Source: Mycobacterium lacus
GTDB taxonomy: Bacteria > Actinomycetota > Actinomycetes > Mycobacteriales > Mycobacteriaceae
Reading direction: 5' to 3'
Length of the DNA: 64,000 bases
NCBI RefSeq assembly: GCF_010731535.1
Contig: NZ_AP022581.1
Coordinates: 2,675,952 to 2,739,951 of the forward strand
The notes below the pieces were generated by a model. The model did no database searches, was not told where the DNA came from, and saw only the letters and a program-made list of their open reading frames with translations. Positions 38,507 to 45,785 of the stretch are shown one piece after another. Each line of letters begins with the position of its first letter. The first letter of the stretch is position 1. Made by a program: the position numbers and the translations under genes.

Positions 38507-39384
38507 TGGGATTGATCGGCGATTCGGTGCTGATCGGCGATGGCGGCCTGGCCACCGAGCTCGAGGCCCGCGGTCACGACCTGTCCGATCCCCTATGGTC
38601 GGCGAGGCTGCTGCTGGACGCTCCACAGGAGATCATCGCGGTGCATGCCGCGTATTTTCGCGCCGGCGCGAAGATCGCCACGACGGCCAGTTACCAAGCA
38701 TCGTTCGAGGGCTTCGCGGCTCATGGGATTGGCCGGGACGATGCCGGCGCGCTGCTGCGCCGCAGCGTCGAACTCGCGATGACCGCACGAGAAGAAGTCG
38801 GCAAAGACGGTCTCTGGGTCGCCGCCTCGATCGGGCCGTATGGTGCGGCGCTCGCCGACGGGTCCGAATATCGCGGGCGCTATGGCCTGTCCGTCGCGGG
38901 GCTAACCCGGTGGCATCGGCCGCGGCTGGAGGTATTGGCGGCCGCCGGCGCGGACGTGCTCGCCCTGGAAACCATCCCCGATGTCGACGAAGCCGAGGCA
39001 CTCGTCAACTTGGTGCACGGCCTTGGCGTGCCGGCCTGGCTCAGCTACACGATTTCCGGGACGCGCACCCGCGCCGGACAACCCCTCGCCGACGCGTTCG
39101 CGGTGGCCGAGGGGGTGCCGGAGATCGTCGCGATCGGCGTCAACTGCTGCGCCCCGGGCGACGTGCTACCGGCAATCGCTATCGCAGACATCGGCAAGCC
39201 GGTGATCGTCTACCCCAATAGCGGTGAGCGCTGGAACGGCCGCGCCTGGACGGGATCGCGGCGATTTTCCGGGCAGCTTGCCCGCCAGTGGGCTGCGGCC
39301 GGGGCGCGCATCATCGGCGGTTGCTGCCGGGTCGGGCCGGCCGACATCGCTGCGGTGGCGGCCCTCCTGCGCGAACAGACGTAA
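38506..39384 (+). CDS. mmuM: Homocysteine S-methyltransferase
   Basis: A 292-residue enzyme that methylates homocysteine from S-methylmethionine or a related donor, forming methionine. The zinc-binding cysteines are GVNCCAPGD and the IGGCCRVGP motif; the N-terminus is LIGDGGLATELEARGHDL. The start GTG at 38506 follows from leaderless spacing; codons farther upstream in the frame do not look coding. The TAA stop lies inside the terminator hairpin it shares with clpP2. Equivalent to Rv2458 by order. Confidence 0.93.
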   Translation: MGLIGDSVLIGDGGLATELEARGHDLSDPLWSARLLLDAPQEIIAVHAAYFRAGAKIATTASYQASFEGFAAHGIGRDDAGALLRRSVELAMTAREEVGKDGLWVAASIGPYGAALADGSEYRGRYGLSVAGLTRWHRPRLEVLAAAGADVLALETIPDVDEAEALVNLVHGLGVPAWLSYTISGTRTRAGQPLADAFAVAEGVPEIVAIGVNCCAPGDVLPAIAIADIGKPVIVYPNSGERWNGRAWTGSRRFSGQLARQWAAAGARIIGGCCRVGPADIAAVAALLREQT

Positions 39385-39424
39385 AAGCCCCCGAAAACCA
39401 CCGGTTTTGGGGGCTTTTACGTCT
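39377..39424. terminator. Bidirectional terminator between mmuM and clpP2
   Basis: Arms 39377-39399 and 39403-39424 pair over 16 + 6 bp with one bulged G; the left arm begins AGACGTAAAAGCCCCC. The mmuM stop codon TAA sits inside the left arm. The sequence closely resembles the hairpin at 2252-2307. Confidence 0.85.
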
Positions 39425-39438
39425 ACTCGGCAGGAAAG

Positions 39439-40074
39439 TTAGGCGGTCTGCGCGGAAAGCTTCCGGTACTCGAGCACGGTGTCGATGATGCCGTAGTCCT
39501 TGGCTTCCTCCGCGGTCAGGATCTTGTCCCGGTCGGTGTCCTTGCGGATCACCGCGGCGTCCTTGCCGGTGTGGCGGGCCAGCGTGGCCTCCATCAGGGT
39601 GCGCATCCGCTCGATCTCCGCGGCCTGGATCTCGAGATCGGAGAATTGCCCCTGGATCACGCCCGACAGCGACGGCTGGTGGATCAGCACCCGGGCGTTG
39701 GGCAGCGCCATCCGCTTCCCCGGCGTTCCGGCGGCCAGCAGCACCGCAGCCGCCGAGGCGGCCTGTCCCAGGCACACCGTCTGGATGTCGGCCCGCACGT
39801 ACTGCATGGTGTCGTAGATCGCCATCAGCGACGTGAAGCCACCACCCGGCGAGTTGATGTACATGGTGATGTCACGGTCGGGATCCAGCGACTCCAACAC
39901 CAACAGCTGCGCCATGATGTCGTTCGCGGACGCGTCGTCGACCTGGACGCCGAGAAAGATGATGCGTTCCTCGAACAGCTTGTTGTAGGGGTTGGATTCC
40001 TTGACGCCGAAGCTGGAGTGCTCGATGAACGACGGCAGGATGTACCGCGCCTGGGGTTGGATGTAAGGATTCAT
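39439..40074 (-). CDS. clpP2: ATP-dependent Clp protease proteolytic subunit 2
   Basis: A 211-residue serine protease. The catalytic Ser is in GQAASAAAV (S107), His in IHQPSLSG (H132) and Asp in DTDRDK (about D183). Mycobacterial ClpP2 forms a mixed tetradecamer with ClpP1 and is the ring that docks ClpX/ClpC1. The ATG at 40074 overlaps the clpP1 stop (ATGA), so the two subunits are coupled for equal synthesis. Confidence 0.97.
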   Translation of the reverse strand: MNPYIQPQARYILPSFIEHSSFGVKESNPYNKLFEERIIFLGVQVDDASANDIMAQLLVLESLDPDRDITMYINSPGGGFTSLMAIYDTMQYVRADIQTVCLGQAASAAAVLLAAGTPGKRMALPNARVLIHQPSLSGVIQGQFSDLEIQAAEIERMRTLMEATLARHTGKDAAVIRKDTDRDKILTAEEAKDYGIIDTVLEYRKLSAQTA

Positions 40075-40664
40075 TGCGCTTCTCCGTTGACTTGGGCGCG
40101 GGTGATGATGTGGTCGACGAAACCGTATTCCAGGGCTTCCTGGGCGGTGAACCAGCGGTCGCGATCCGAATCCGCCTCGATGCGTTCGATCGGCTGGCCG
40201 GTGAATTCGGCGTTGAGCCGGAACATCTCTTTCTTGATGACGGCGAATTGCTCGGCCTGGATGGCGATGTCGGCCGCGCTACCGGTCACCCCGCCCAGCG
40301 GCTGGTGCATCAGGATGCGTGCGTGCGGCAGCGCGTAGCGCTTACCCTTGGTGCCCGCCGCCAAAAGAAATTCGCCCATCGATGCGGCCATGCCCATCGC
40401 GTAGGTGGCGATGTCACAAGGCGCCAGCACCATGGTGTCGTAGATCGCCATCCCGGCGCTGATCGATCCACCCGGGGAGTTGATGTACAACGAGATGTCC
40501 TTGGTGGCGTCTTCGGCGGCGAGCAGCAAAATCTGTGCGCACAGCCGGTTGGCGATTTCGTCGTTCACCTCCGAACCCAGGAAGATGATGCGCTCGGACA
40601 GCAAGCGCTCATAGACCGAGTCCGTGAGGGATAGACCCTGCGAGTTCGAACGCATGACAGTCAC
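40071..40664 (-). CDS. clpP1: ATP-dependent Clp protease proteolytic subunit 1
   Basis: A 197-residue ClpP. The triad is Ser95 in MGMAASMGE, His120 in MHQPLGG and Asp169 in DSDRD. Start GTG at 40664 ([12 protein letters not shown]); ATG three codons later is an alternative. A TAGGGT element (minus strand, 40709-40704) is a candidate -10, and a ClgR-like operator lies ~100 bp upstream, so the clpP1P2 operon is probably switched on by ClgR under protein stress. Confidence 0.96.
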   Translation of the reverse strand: MTVMRSNSQGLSLTDSVYERLLSERIIFLGSEVNDEIANRLCAQILLLAAEDATKDISLYINSPGGSISAGMAIYDTMVLAPCDIATYAMGMAASMGEFLLAAGTKGKRYALPHARILMHQPLGGVTGSAADIAIQAEQFAVIKKEMFRLNAEFTGQPIERIEADSDRDRWFTAQEALEYGFVDHIITRAQVNGEAQ

Positions 40665-40760
40665 GACTGGCTTACCTGCTTTCTGGAGTTCTGCTATGCA
40701 CCGACCCTAACCAACCGGGCCCGTTGTGTGGCGGTCGCGCGCCCCTGAAACCGGCGCGTT

Positions 40761-40771
40761 CGCTCACAGCG
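40761..40771 (-). promoter_or_regulatory. Candidate ClgR operator upstream of clpP1P2
   Basis: CGCTCACAGCG fits the core CGCYNANRGCG remembered for the ClgR operator of actinobacteria, and is itself a CGCT/AGCG palindrome. It lies between the tig stop and clpP1, about 55 bp upstream of the candidate -10 TAGGGT. ClgR is the known activator of mycobacterial clpP1P2. The match is to the core only. Confidence 0.5.
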
Positions 40772-42169
40772 TCATGGAGCGGCCTCGTCGGCCTCGTCAG
40801 CGTCGGCCTGGCCGTCCTCGTCGGTCGCGGCGGCCTCGTCGGCCTGGGCGCGCTTGCCGAAAATCTCGCTGGTGTCGATCGCGTTCCCGTCGGTGTCGGT
40901 GACCGTGGCCGCCTGGGCCACCGCCCTGATGGCCAGCTCGCGCCGGACGTCGGCAAACATCGACGGCAGCTGGTTGTTCTCCTGAAGGTAGCCAAACAGC
41001 TGCTGCGGCTCGATGCCGTACTGGCGGGACGTCGTCAGCAGTCGTTCCGTCAGGTCGTCCTGGCCGACCTGGACCTTGAGGTCATCGGCCAACGCATCCA
41101 GCAACAGCTGCCTCTTGACGTCCTTCTCTGAGGCGCTGCGCGCCTCGGCGTCGAACGCCTCGCGCGACGACCCCTGCTCGACGAGCAGCTCATTGAACCT
41201 GGCCTCGTCGTGGTTGAGGCCGCTGAGCGCGCTGTGTATGACGCTGTCGTACTGGGCCTGCACGTACGACTCCGGCAACGGCACGTCGACCTGCTCGAGC
41301 AGGGCGTCGATCGTGGCGTTGCGAATCTGCTCGGCCTGCGCGGCCCGTTTCACCTGGCGCACCTGGTCGCGAAGGTTGGCCCGCAGCTCGTCAATGGTGT
41401 CGAACTCGCTGGCCAATTGCGCGAATTCATCGTCGGGTTCGGGCAGCTCGCGTTCCTTGATGGACCTGACGGTGACGGTAACTTGCGCATCATCTCCGGC
41501 GTGCTCGCCGGTCGCCAGTTTGGCGGTGAAGACCCGGGACTCGTCAGCGGACAACCCGACGAGCGCGTCGTCGAGGCCTGCGATCAGCCGGCCGGAGCCG
41601 ACCTCGTGGGTCAGGCCTTCGGCGGCGGCGCCCGGTACGTCCTCGCCGTCGACGGTGGCGGACAAGTCGATCGAGACGAAGTCGCCGACGGCCACCGGCC
41701 GGTCGACCCCGGTGAGGGTGCCGAACCGGGCGCGCAATGACTGCAGTTCGGCATCGACGTCGTCGTCGCTGACCTCGATCGGATCCACCGAGACCGTCAG
41801 CGCGCTCAGGTCCGGAAGAGTGATCTTGGGACGGACGTCGACCTCGGCAGTGAAAGCCAGGTCCTGGCCGTACACCTTCTTGGTCACCTCGATGTTGGGC
41901 CGGCCGAGCGGCTGAATTTCCGACTCGGCCAGCGCCTGACCGTAGCGGCTGGGCAGCGCATCGTTGACGATTTGATCGAGCATCTGCTCCCGACCGAAAC
42001 GCGCCTCAAGCAGCCTGACCGGCGCCTTTCCCGGCCGGAAGCCGGGCAGCCGCACCTGTTTGGCCAGCTCCTTGTAGGCCCGCTGGAAATCGGGCTCGAG
42101 CTCGGCGAAAGGCACCTCCACATTGATGCGAACCCGCGTCGGGCTCAACTGTTCGACGGTGCTCTTCAC
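40772..42169 (-). CDS. tig: Trigger factor
   Basis: A 465-residue ribosome-associated chaperone and prolyl isomerase. The ribosome-binding signature GFRPGKAP lies in the N-terminal domain (residues ~45-52), the FKBP-type domain has [12 protein letters not shown] and [13 protein letters not shown], and the long helical C-terminal arm ends in an acidic tail. The start GTG at 42169 has AAGGAG 5 nt upstream. A tRNA-Pro gene lies 34 bp upstream on the same strand. Confidence 0.96.
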   Translation of the reverse strand: MKSTVEQLSPTRVRINVEVPFAELEPDFQRAYKELAKQVRLPGFRPGKAPVRLLEARFGREQMLDQIVNDALPSRYGQALAESEIQPLGRPNIEVTKKVYGQDLAFTAEVDVRPKITLPDLSALTVSVDPIEVSDDDVDAELQSLRARFGTLTGVDRPVAVGDFVSIDLSATVDGEDVPGAAAEGLTHEVGSGRLIAGLDDALVGLSADESRVFTAKLATGEHAGDDAQVTVTVRSIKERELPEPDDEFAQLASEFDTIDELRANLRDQVRQVKRAAQAEQIRNATIDALLEQVDVPLPESYVQAQYDSVIHSALSGLNHDEARFNELLVEQGSSREAFDAEARSASEKDVKRQLLLDALADDLKVQVGQDDLTERLLTTSRQYGIEPQQLFGYLQENNQLPSMFADVRRELAIRAVAQAATVTDTDGNAIDTSEIFGKRAQADEAAATDEDGQADADEADEAAP

Positions 42170-42203
42170 GGGTGCTCCTTGTTGTCGTTCTGCCGGTGAG
42201 TGT

Positions 42204-42280
42204 TGGTCGGGGTGACAGGATTTGAACCTGCGGCCTTCCGCTCCCAAAGCGGATGCGCTACCAAGCTGCGCTACACCCCG
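42204..42280 (-). tRNA. tRNA-Pro (UGG), CCA encoded
   Basis: The minus strand folds as a full cloverleaf: acceptor CGGGGTG/CACCCCG, anticodon loop TTTGGGA (anticodon TGG), T loop TTCAAAT, discriminator A and an encoded 3' CCA (42204-42206). Confidence 0.95.
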
Positions 42281-42414
42281 CACTGACCTCGCGATCCTAC
42301 GGCCCGACGGCGCCAGCCCCGCAGCGACCTCACCAGCCTCACAGAACGGTCACGTAACCGCGTCGATTAGATTTGATCTCTGCCACCACGTACAGTCTCG
42401 CTCGACTAATACAC

Positions 42415-42485
42415 GCGGGCGTAGCTCAATGGTAGAGCCCTAGTCTTCCAAACTAGCGACGCGGGTTCGATTCCCGTCGCCCGCT
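42415..42485 (+). tRNA. tRNA-Gly (UCC)
   Basis: A 71-nt cloverleaf: acceptor GCGGGCG/CGCCCGC, anticodon stem CTAGT/ACTAG around loop CTTCCAA (anticodon TCC), T arm CGGGTTCGATTCCCG. The 3' CCA is not encoded. It lies 32 bp upstream of lipP. Confidence 0.95.
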
Positions 42486-42517
42486 CGGGCAAGGCATTCG
42501 CTCGACAGAAAGGCGCC

Positions 42518-43696
42518 ATGGGCGAAGTCGACATCAAAGGCTCATGCGCGCCCGAGTTCGGCCGAGTGCGTGACGCATTCGAGCTCAACTTCGAGCTGCG
42601 CAACGAGGTCGGCGCAGCCGTTGCGGTGTGGGTGGACGGTGATCTCGTCGTCAACCTCTGGGGCGGGTCCGCCGACGCCTCCGGTAGCCGGCCCTGGCAA
42701 CAAGACACTCTGGCCACGGTGCTCTCCGGCACCAAGGGCCTGACCGCCACCTGCGTCCACCAACTCGCCGACCGCGGTGAACTGGACCTGCAGGCGCCCG
42801 TCGCGCGGTATTGGCCCGAGTTCGGGCAGGCGGGCAAGGAAGCCATCTCGCTGGCCATGGTGATGAGCCACCGATCGGGCGTCATCGCGCCACGCACCCG
42901 CATGAGCTGGGAAAAAGTCGCCGACTGGGACTTCGTCTGCGAGCAACTGGCCGCCGCCGAGCCGTGGTGGGAGCCCGGCACCGCCCAGGGCTACCACATG
43001 ACCACGTTCGGCTTCATCCTCGGCGAGGTGTTCCGCCGTGTCAGCGGTCGCACCGTCGGCCAGTACCTGCGCACCGAGATCGCCGAGCCGCTGGGCGCCG
43101 ACGTCCACATCGGCTTGTCCCCGGCCGAACAACACCGCTGCGCCGATCGGGTGAACAAGCCGCACATCCGCCAAATGCTCGCCGACGTCCACGCCCCCGG
43201 CTATCCCACCACCCTGGCCGAGCACCCCAAGGCGGCGCTGTCGATCTCGATGGGTTTCGCCCCCGACGACGAACTCGGCTCCAACGACCTGCAACTGTGG
43301 CGCCAGCTCGAGTTCCCCGGCACCAACGGCCACGTGTCGGCGCTGGGATTGGCGACGTTCTACAACGCGCTCGCGCAGGAGAAATTGCTCAGCCGCGAGC
43401 ACATGGACCTCGTCCGGGTGTCGCAGGGCGGGTTCGACACCGACCTGGTGCTCGGCCCCCGGGTCGCCGACCACGGGTGGGGTCTGGGCTACATGCTCAA
43501 CCAGCGTGGCATCAACGGGCCCAACCGGCGGATCTTCGGCCACGGCGGGCTGGGCGGCTCCTTCGGCTTCGTCGATCTCGAGCACCGGATCGGCTACGCG
43601 TACGTGATGAACAGGTTCGACGCCACCAAGGCCAACGCCGACCCGCGCAGCCTCGCCCTGTCCAACGAGGTCTACGCCGCCCTCGGGGTGAAGTGA
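42518..43696 (+). CDS. lipP: Serine beta-lactamase-fold esterase LipP
   Basis: A 392-residue esterase/carboxylesterase of the class C beta-lactamase fold (family VIII). The nucleophile motif SxxK is SGTK in ATVLSGTKGLTA, with the general-base Tyr probably in QGYHMTTFG and the third motif as HGGLGGSFGF. No signal peptide is seen, so it is probably intracellular. Start ATG at 42518 has AAAGGCGCC before it. The TGA stop begins a TGAGCAGACGC sequence like the one at the methyltransferase end. Confidence 0.9.
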   Translation: MGEVDIKGSCAPEFGRVRDAFELNFELRNEVGAAVAVWVDGDLVVNLWGGSADASGSRPWQQDTLATVLSGTKGLTATCVHQLADRGELDLQAPVARYWPEFGQAGKEAISLAMVMSHRSGVIAPRTRMSWEKVADWDFVCEQLAAAEPWWEPGTAQGYHMTTFGFILGEVFRRVSGRTVGQYLRTEIAEPLGADVHIGLSPAEQHRCADRVNKPHIRQMLADVHAPGYPTTLAEHPKAALSISMGFAPDDELGSNDLQLWRQLEFPGTNGHVSALGLATFYNALAQEKLLSREHMDLVRVSQGGFDTDLVLGPRVADHGWGLGYMLNQRGINGPNRRIFGHGGLGGSFGFVDLEHRIGYAYVMNRFDATKANADPRSLALSNEVYAALGVK

Positions 43697-43708
43697 GCAG
43701 ACGCGTTG

Positions 43709-44527
43709 TCACGCTTGGCAGGTGGGACACCAGAACACGTTGCGGCCTTCCAGCACGGCGGTGCGGATCGTCGTTGCGCACACCCGGCATCGGTCGCCGG
43801 CACGGCGGTAGACGTAGGTGCGGGGTCGGTCCGGCAGGTATGAGGGCGGGCCGTGGTCGTGCTCGGGACGCACCACGATGATCTTGCCGCGACGCAAACC
43901 GATTTTCATCAGCGCCACCAGATCGGTCCATACGGCGTCGAACTCCGCCTCGGTGATCCGCTGCCCAGGCCGGAACGGGTCGATACGGTGCCGAAACAGC
44001 AACTCGCTGCGGTAGACGTTACCGACGCCGGCGATGACCGTCTGGTCCATCAGCAGCGCGCCAATGGGCCTGCGGGACTTCGTGATTCGGGTCCACGCCC
44101 ACGCTGGGTCGGCGTCGTTGCGCAGCGGGTCGGGGCCCAGTCGGGCCAGCACGTCGCTGACCTGGCTTTCGTCGATCACCTCGCATACCGTGGGGCCCCG
44201 CAAGTCGGTGCCGTAGTCGGCGCCGACCATTCGCATCCGCACCTGCCCGACCGGTTCCGGGACGGGCGCACCCGCGGGCCGTGCCCATTCGGTGAAGGTG
44301 CCGTAGAGCCCGAGATGCACGTGGACGATCGGGCCGTCAACCGGACCGTCTACGTAGTGATGGAAGAGGTGCTTGCCCCACACGCTGGTGCGCCGCAACA
44401 CCCGACCGTCCACAGCGGCGGCCGAGTCGGCGAATCTGCCCTGCGGGCTGGAGACGGCCACCGGCGCGCCGGCGAACCGGCGCTGGTGCAGACGGGCGAG
44501 CCGGTGCAGGGTATGCCCCTCGGGCAC
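43709..44527 (-). CDS. nei1: Endonuclease VIII-type DNA glycosylase/AP lyase
   Basis: A 272-residue Fpg/Nei-family base-excision enzyme. The mature N-terminus begins PEGHTLHR, with the catalytic Pro and Glu, and GKHLFHHY and QTVIAGVGNVYRSELLF (H2TH region) follow. A C-terminal zinc finger has CRVC and CPTC. The start GTG at 44527 lies 9 bp after the rpiB stop, so the two are co-transcribed. Equivalent to Rv2464c. It converges with lipP. Confidence 0.93.
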   Translation of the reverse strand: MPEGHTLHRLARLHQRRFAGAPVAVSSPQGRFADSAAAVDGRVLRRTSVWGKHLFHHYVDGPVDGPIVHVHLGLYGTFTEWARPAGAPVPEPVGQVRMRMVGADYGTDLRGPTVCEVIDESQVSDVLARLGPDPLRNDADPAWAWTRITKSRRPIGALLMDQTVIAGVGNVYRSELLFRHRIDPFRPGQRITEAEFDAVWTDLVALMKIGLRRGKIIVVRPEHDHGPPSYLPDRPRTYVYRRAGDRCRVCATTIRTAVLEGRNVFWCPTCQA

Positions 44528-44536
44528 GGTTGTCTT

Positions 44537-45025
44537 TCAGGCCCGCGCGCCGGGCACCGGCGGCGCTTCATGGGTGCGTTCGTATTCGGCGAGAATGTCG
44601 ATACGTCGTTGGTGGCGTTCGGCGTTCGACCACGGAGTGGTCATGAAGGCGTCAACGATGGCGAGCGCCTCGGCGACGGTGTGCATGCGGCCGCCGATGC
44701 CGATCAACTGGGCGTTGTTGTGTTCACGGGCCAATGTCGCGGTCTGGACGCTCCATGCCAGCGCGCAGCGGGCTCCGGGCACCTTGTTGGCGGCGATCTG
44801 TTCACCGTTGCCCGATCCGCCCAGCACGATGCCCAAGCTACCCGGGTCGGCCACCGTGCGCGTCGCCGCGGCGATGCAAAACGCCGGGTAGTCGTCGTCC
44901 GCGTCGTAGCTGAACGCGCCGCAGTCGATCGGCTCGTGCCCTGATTTCTCGAGGTACTCGATGATCTGCTGCTTGAGCTCGAATCCGGCATGGTCAGAAC
45001 CCAGGTAGACGCGCATGCTGGACAT
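44537..45025 (-). CDS. rpiB: Ribose-5-phosphate isomerase B
   Basis: A 162-residue RpiB that interconverts ribose-5- and ribulose-5-phosphate. RVYLGSDHAGFELK and GIVLGGSGNGEQIAANK are the family's conserved phosphate- and substrate-binding stretches. The ATG at 45025 (MSSMRVYLG) matches the length of the M. tuberculosis enzyme; an upstream in-frame ATG at 45037 would add four residues. Confidence 0.96.
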   Translation of the reverse strand: MSSMRVYLGSDHAGFELKQQIIEYLEKSGHEPIDCGAFSYDADDDYPAFCIAAATRTVADPGSLGIVLGGSGNGEQIAANKVPGARCALAWSVQTATLAREHNNAQLIGIGGRMHTVAEALAIVDAFMTTPWSNAERHQRRIDILAEYERTHEAPPVPGARA

Positions 45026-45070
45026 TGTGCCCGACACCGTCGCGGCATCCGGCGTGGGTCAGCGCGCGGC

Positions 45071-45682
45071 TCAGTCGAATTGAGGCGGCTCGGTGCGGGT
45101 CCGCTTGAGCTCGAAGAAGTGCGGGTAGGACGCGAACGTGACCGCGGCGTCCCAGAGCTTGCCGGCCTCCTCGCCGCGCGGAATCTTCGAGAGCACCGGC
45201 CCGAAGAATGCCACACCGTTGACGTGGATGGTGGGCGTGCCGACGTCGTCTCCGACCGCGTCCATCCCGGCGTGGTGGCTCGTGCGCAGGGCCTCGTCGT
45301 AGGCGTCGCTGGTTGCGGCCTCGGCCAGTTCCGCGGGCAAGCCCGCGTCGGCCAGCGATAGCGTGATGACCTCGTCGAGGTCCTTGTTGTCCTCGTTGTG
45401 AATCCGGGTGCCCATCGCGGTGTAAAGCGGGTCCAGCACCTTGGCACCGTGGGCCTGCTCGGCGGCAATGGCCACCCGCACCGGTCCCCAGGCCTTCGCC
45501 AGTCCTTCCCGATATTGCTCGGGCAGATCTTTCCGGTTTTCGTTGAGTATCGCCAGGCTCATGACGTGGAAGTTCACCTCGATATCGCGAACCTTCTCCA
45601 CCTCGAGAATCCAACGCGAGGTGATCCAACACCACGGGCAGAGCGGGTCGAACCAGAAATCGGCGACAGACTTTGCGGGCAT
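45071..45682 (-). CDS. DsbA-like mycothiol-dependent reductase (Rv2466c type)
   Basis: A 203-residue thioredoxin-fold protein with a helical insertion. The redox motif CPWC lies in [14 protein letters not shown] near residue 15, and the cis-Pro is in GTPTIHVNG. In M. tuberculosis the homologue is a mycothiol-linked reductase/nitroreductase induced by SigH in oxidative stress. The upstream region carries a good SigH-type promoter. The start ATG at 45682 ([15 protein letters not shown]) fits the family. Followed by rpiB and nei1, 45 bp apart. Confidence 0.92.
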   Translation of the reverse strand: MPAKSVADFWFDPLCPWCWITSRWILEVEKVRDIEVNFHVMSLAILNENRKDLPEQYREGLAKAWGPVRVAIAAEQAHGAKVLDPLYTAMGTRIHNEDNKDLDEVITLSLADAGLPAELAEAATSDAYDEALRTSHHAGMDAVGDDVGTPTIHVNGVAFFGPVLSKIPRGEEAGKLWDAAVTFASYPHFFELKRTRTEPPQFD

Positions 45683-45714
45683 GCTGCGGTCCTTTCGTCC
45701 AGGGTCGAATCACC

Positions 45715-45733
45715 GTTCAGGACAACCCTGAAC
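45715..45733. promoter_or_regulatory. Palindrome at the start region of the reductase gene
   Basis: GTTCAGG and CCTGAAC (45715-45721, 45727-45733) are exact inverted repeats with a 5-nt spacer. They lie at or just after the predicted SigH transcription start, so they may be an operator or a 5' hairpin. The protein that would bind is unknown. Confidence 0.4.
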
Positions 45734-45760
45734 AACACCAGTGGCCCCGCGCCTGTTCCC
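45734..45760 (-). promoter_or_regulatory. SigH-type promoter of the DsbA-like reductase gene
   Basis: On the minus strand GGGAAC (-35, from 45760) and GTT (-10, 45736-45734) are separated by 18 nt, matching GGAAY-N17-20-SGTT of SigH. The coding start is ~50 nt downstream, and the gene's homologue is a known SigH target. Confidence 0.55.
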
Positions 45761-45771
45761 GCCGGCACGTT

Positions 45772-45785
45772 TAAGTTAGAGCGCG
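45772..45785 (+). promoter_or_regulatory. Leaderless -10 element of pepN
   Basis: TAAGTT (45772-45777) ends 7 nt before the GTG at 45785, so transcription should begin at the start codon. Confidence 0.45.

Noticed and set aside
45398..45784. N-terminal extension of pepN
   Set aside because: It would overlap the DsbA-like reductase gene and its promoter; the GTG at 45785 fits the family length.
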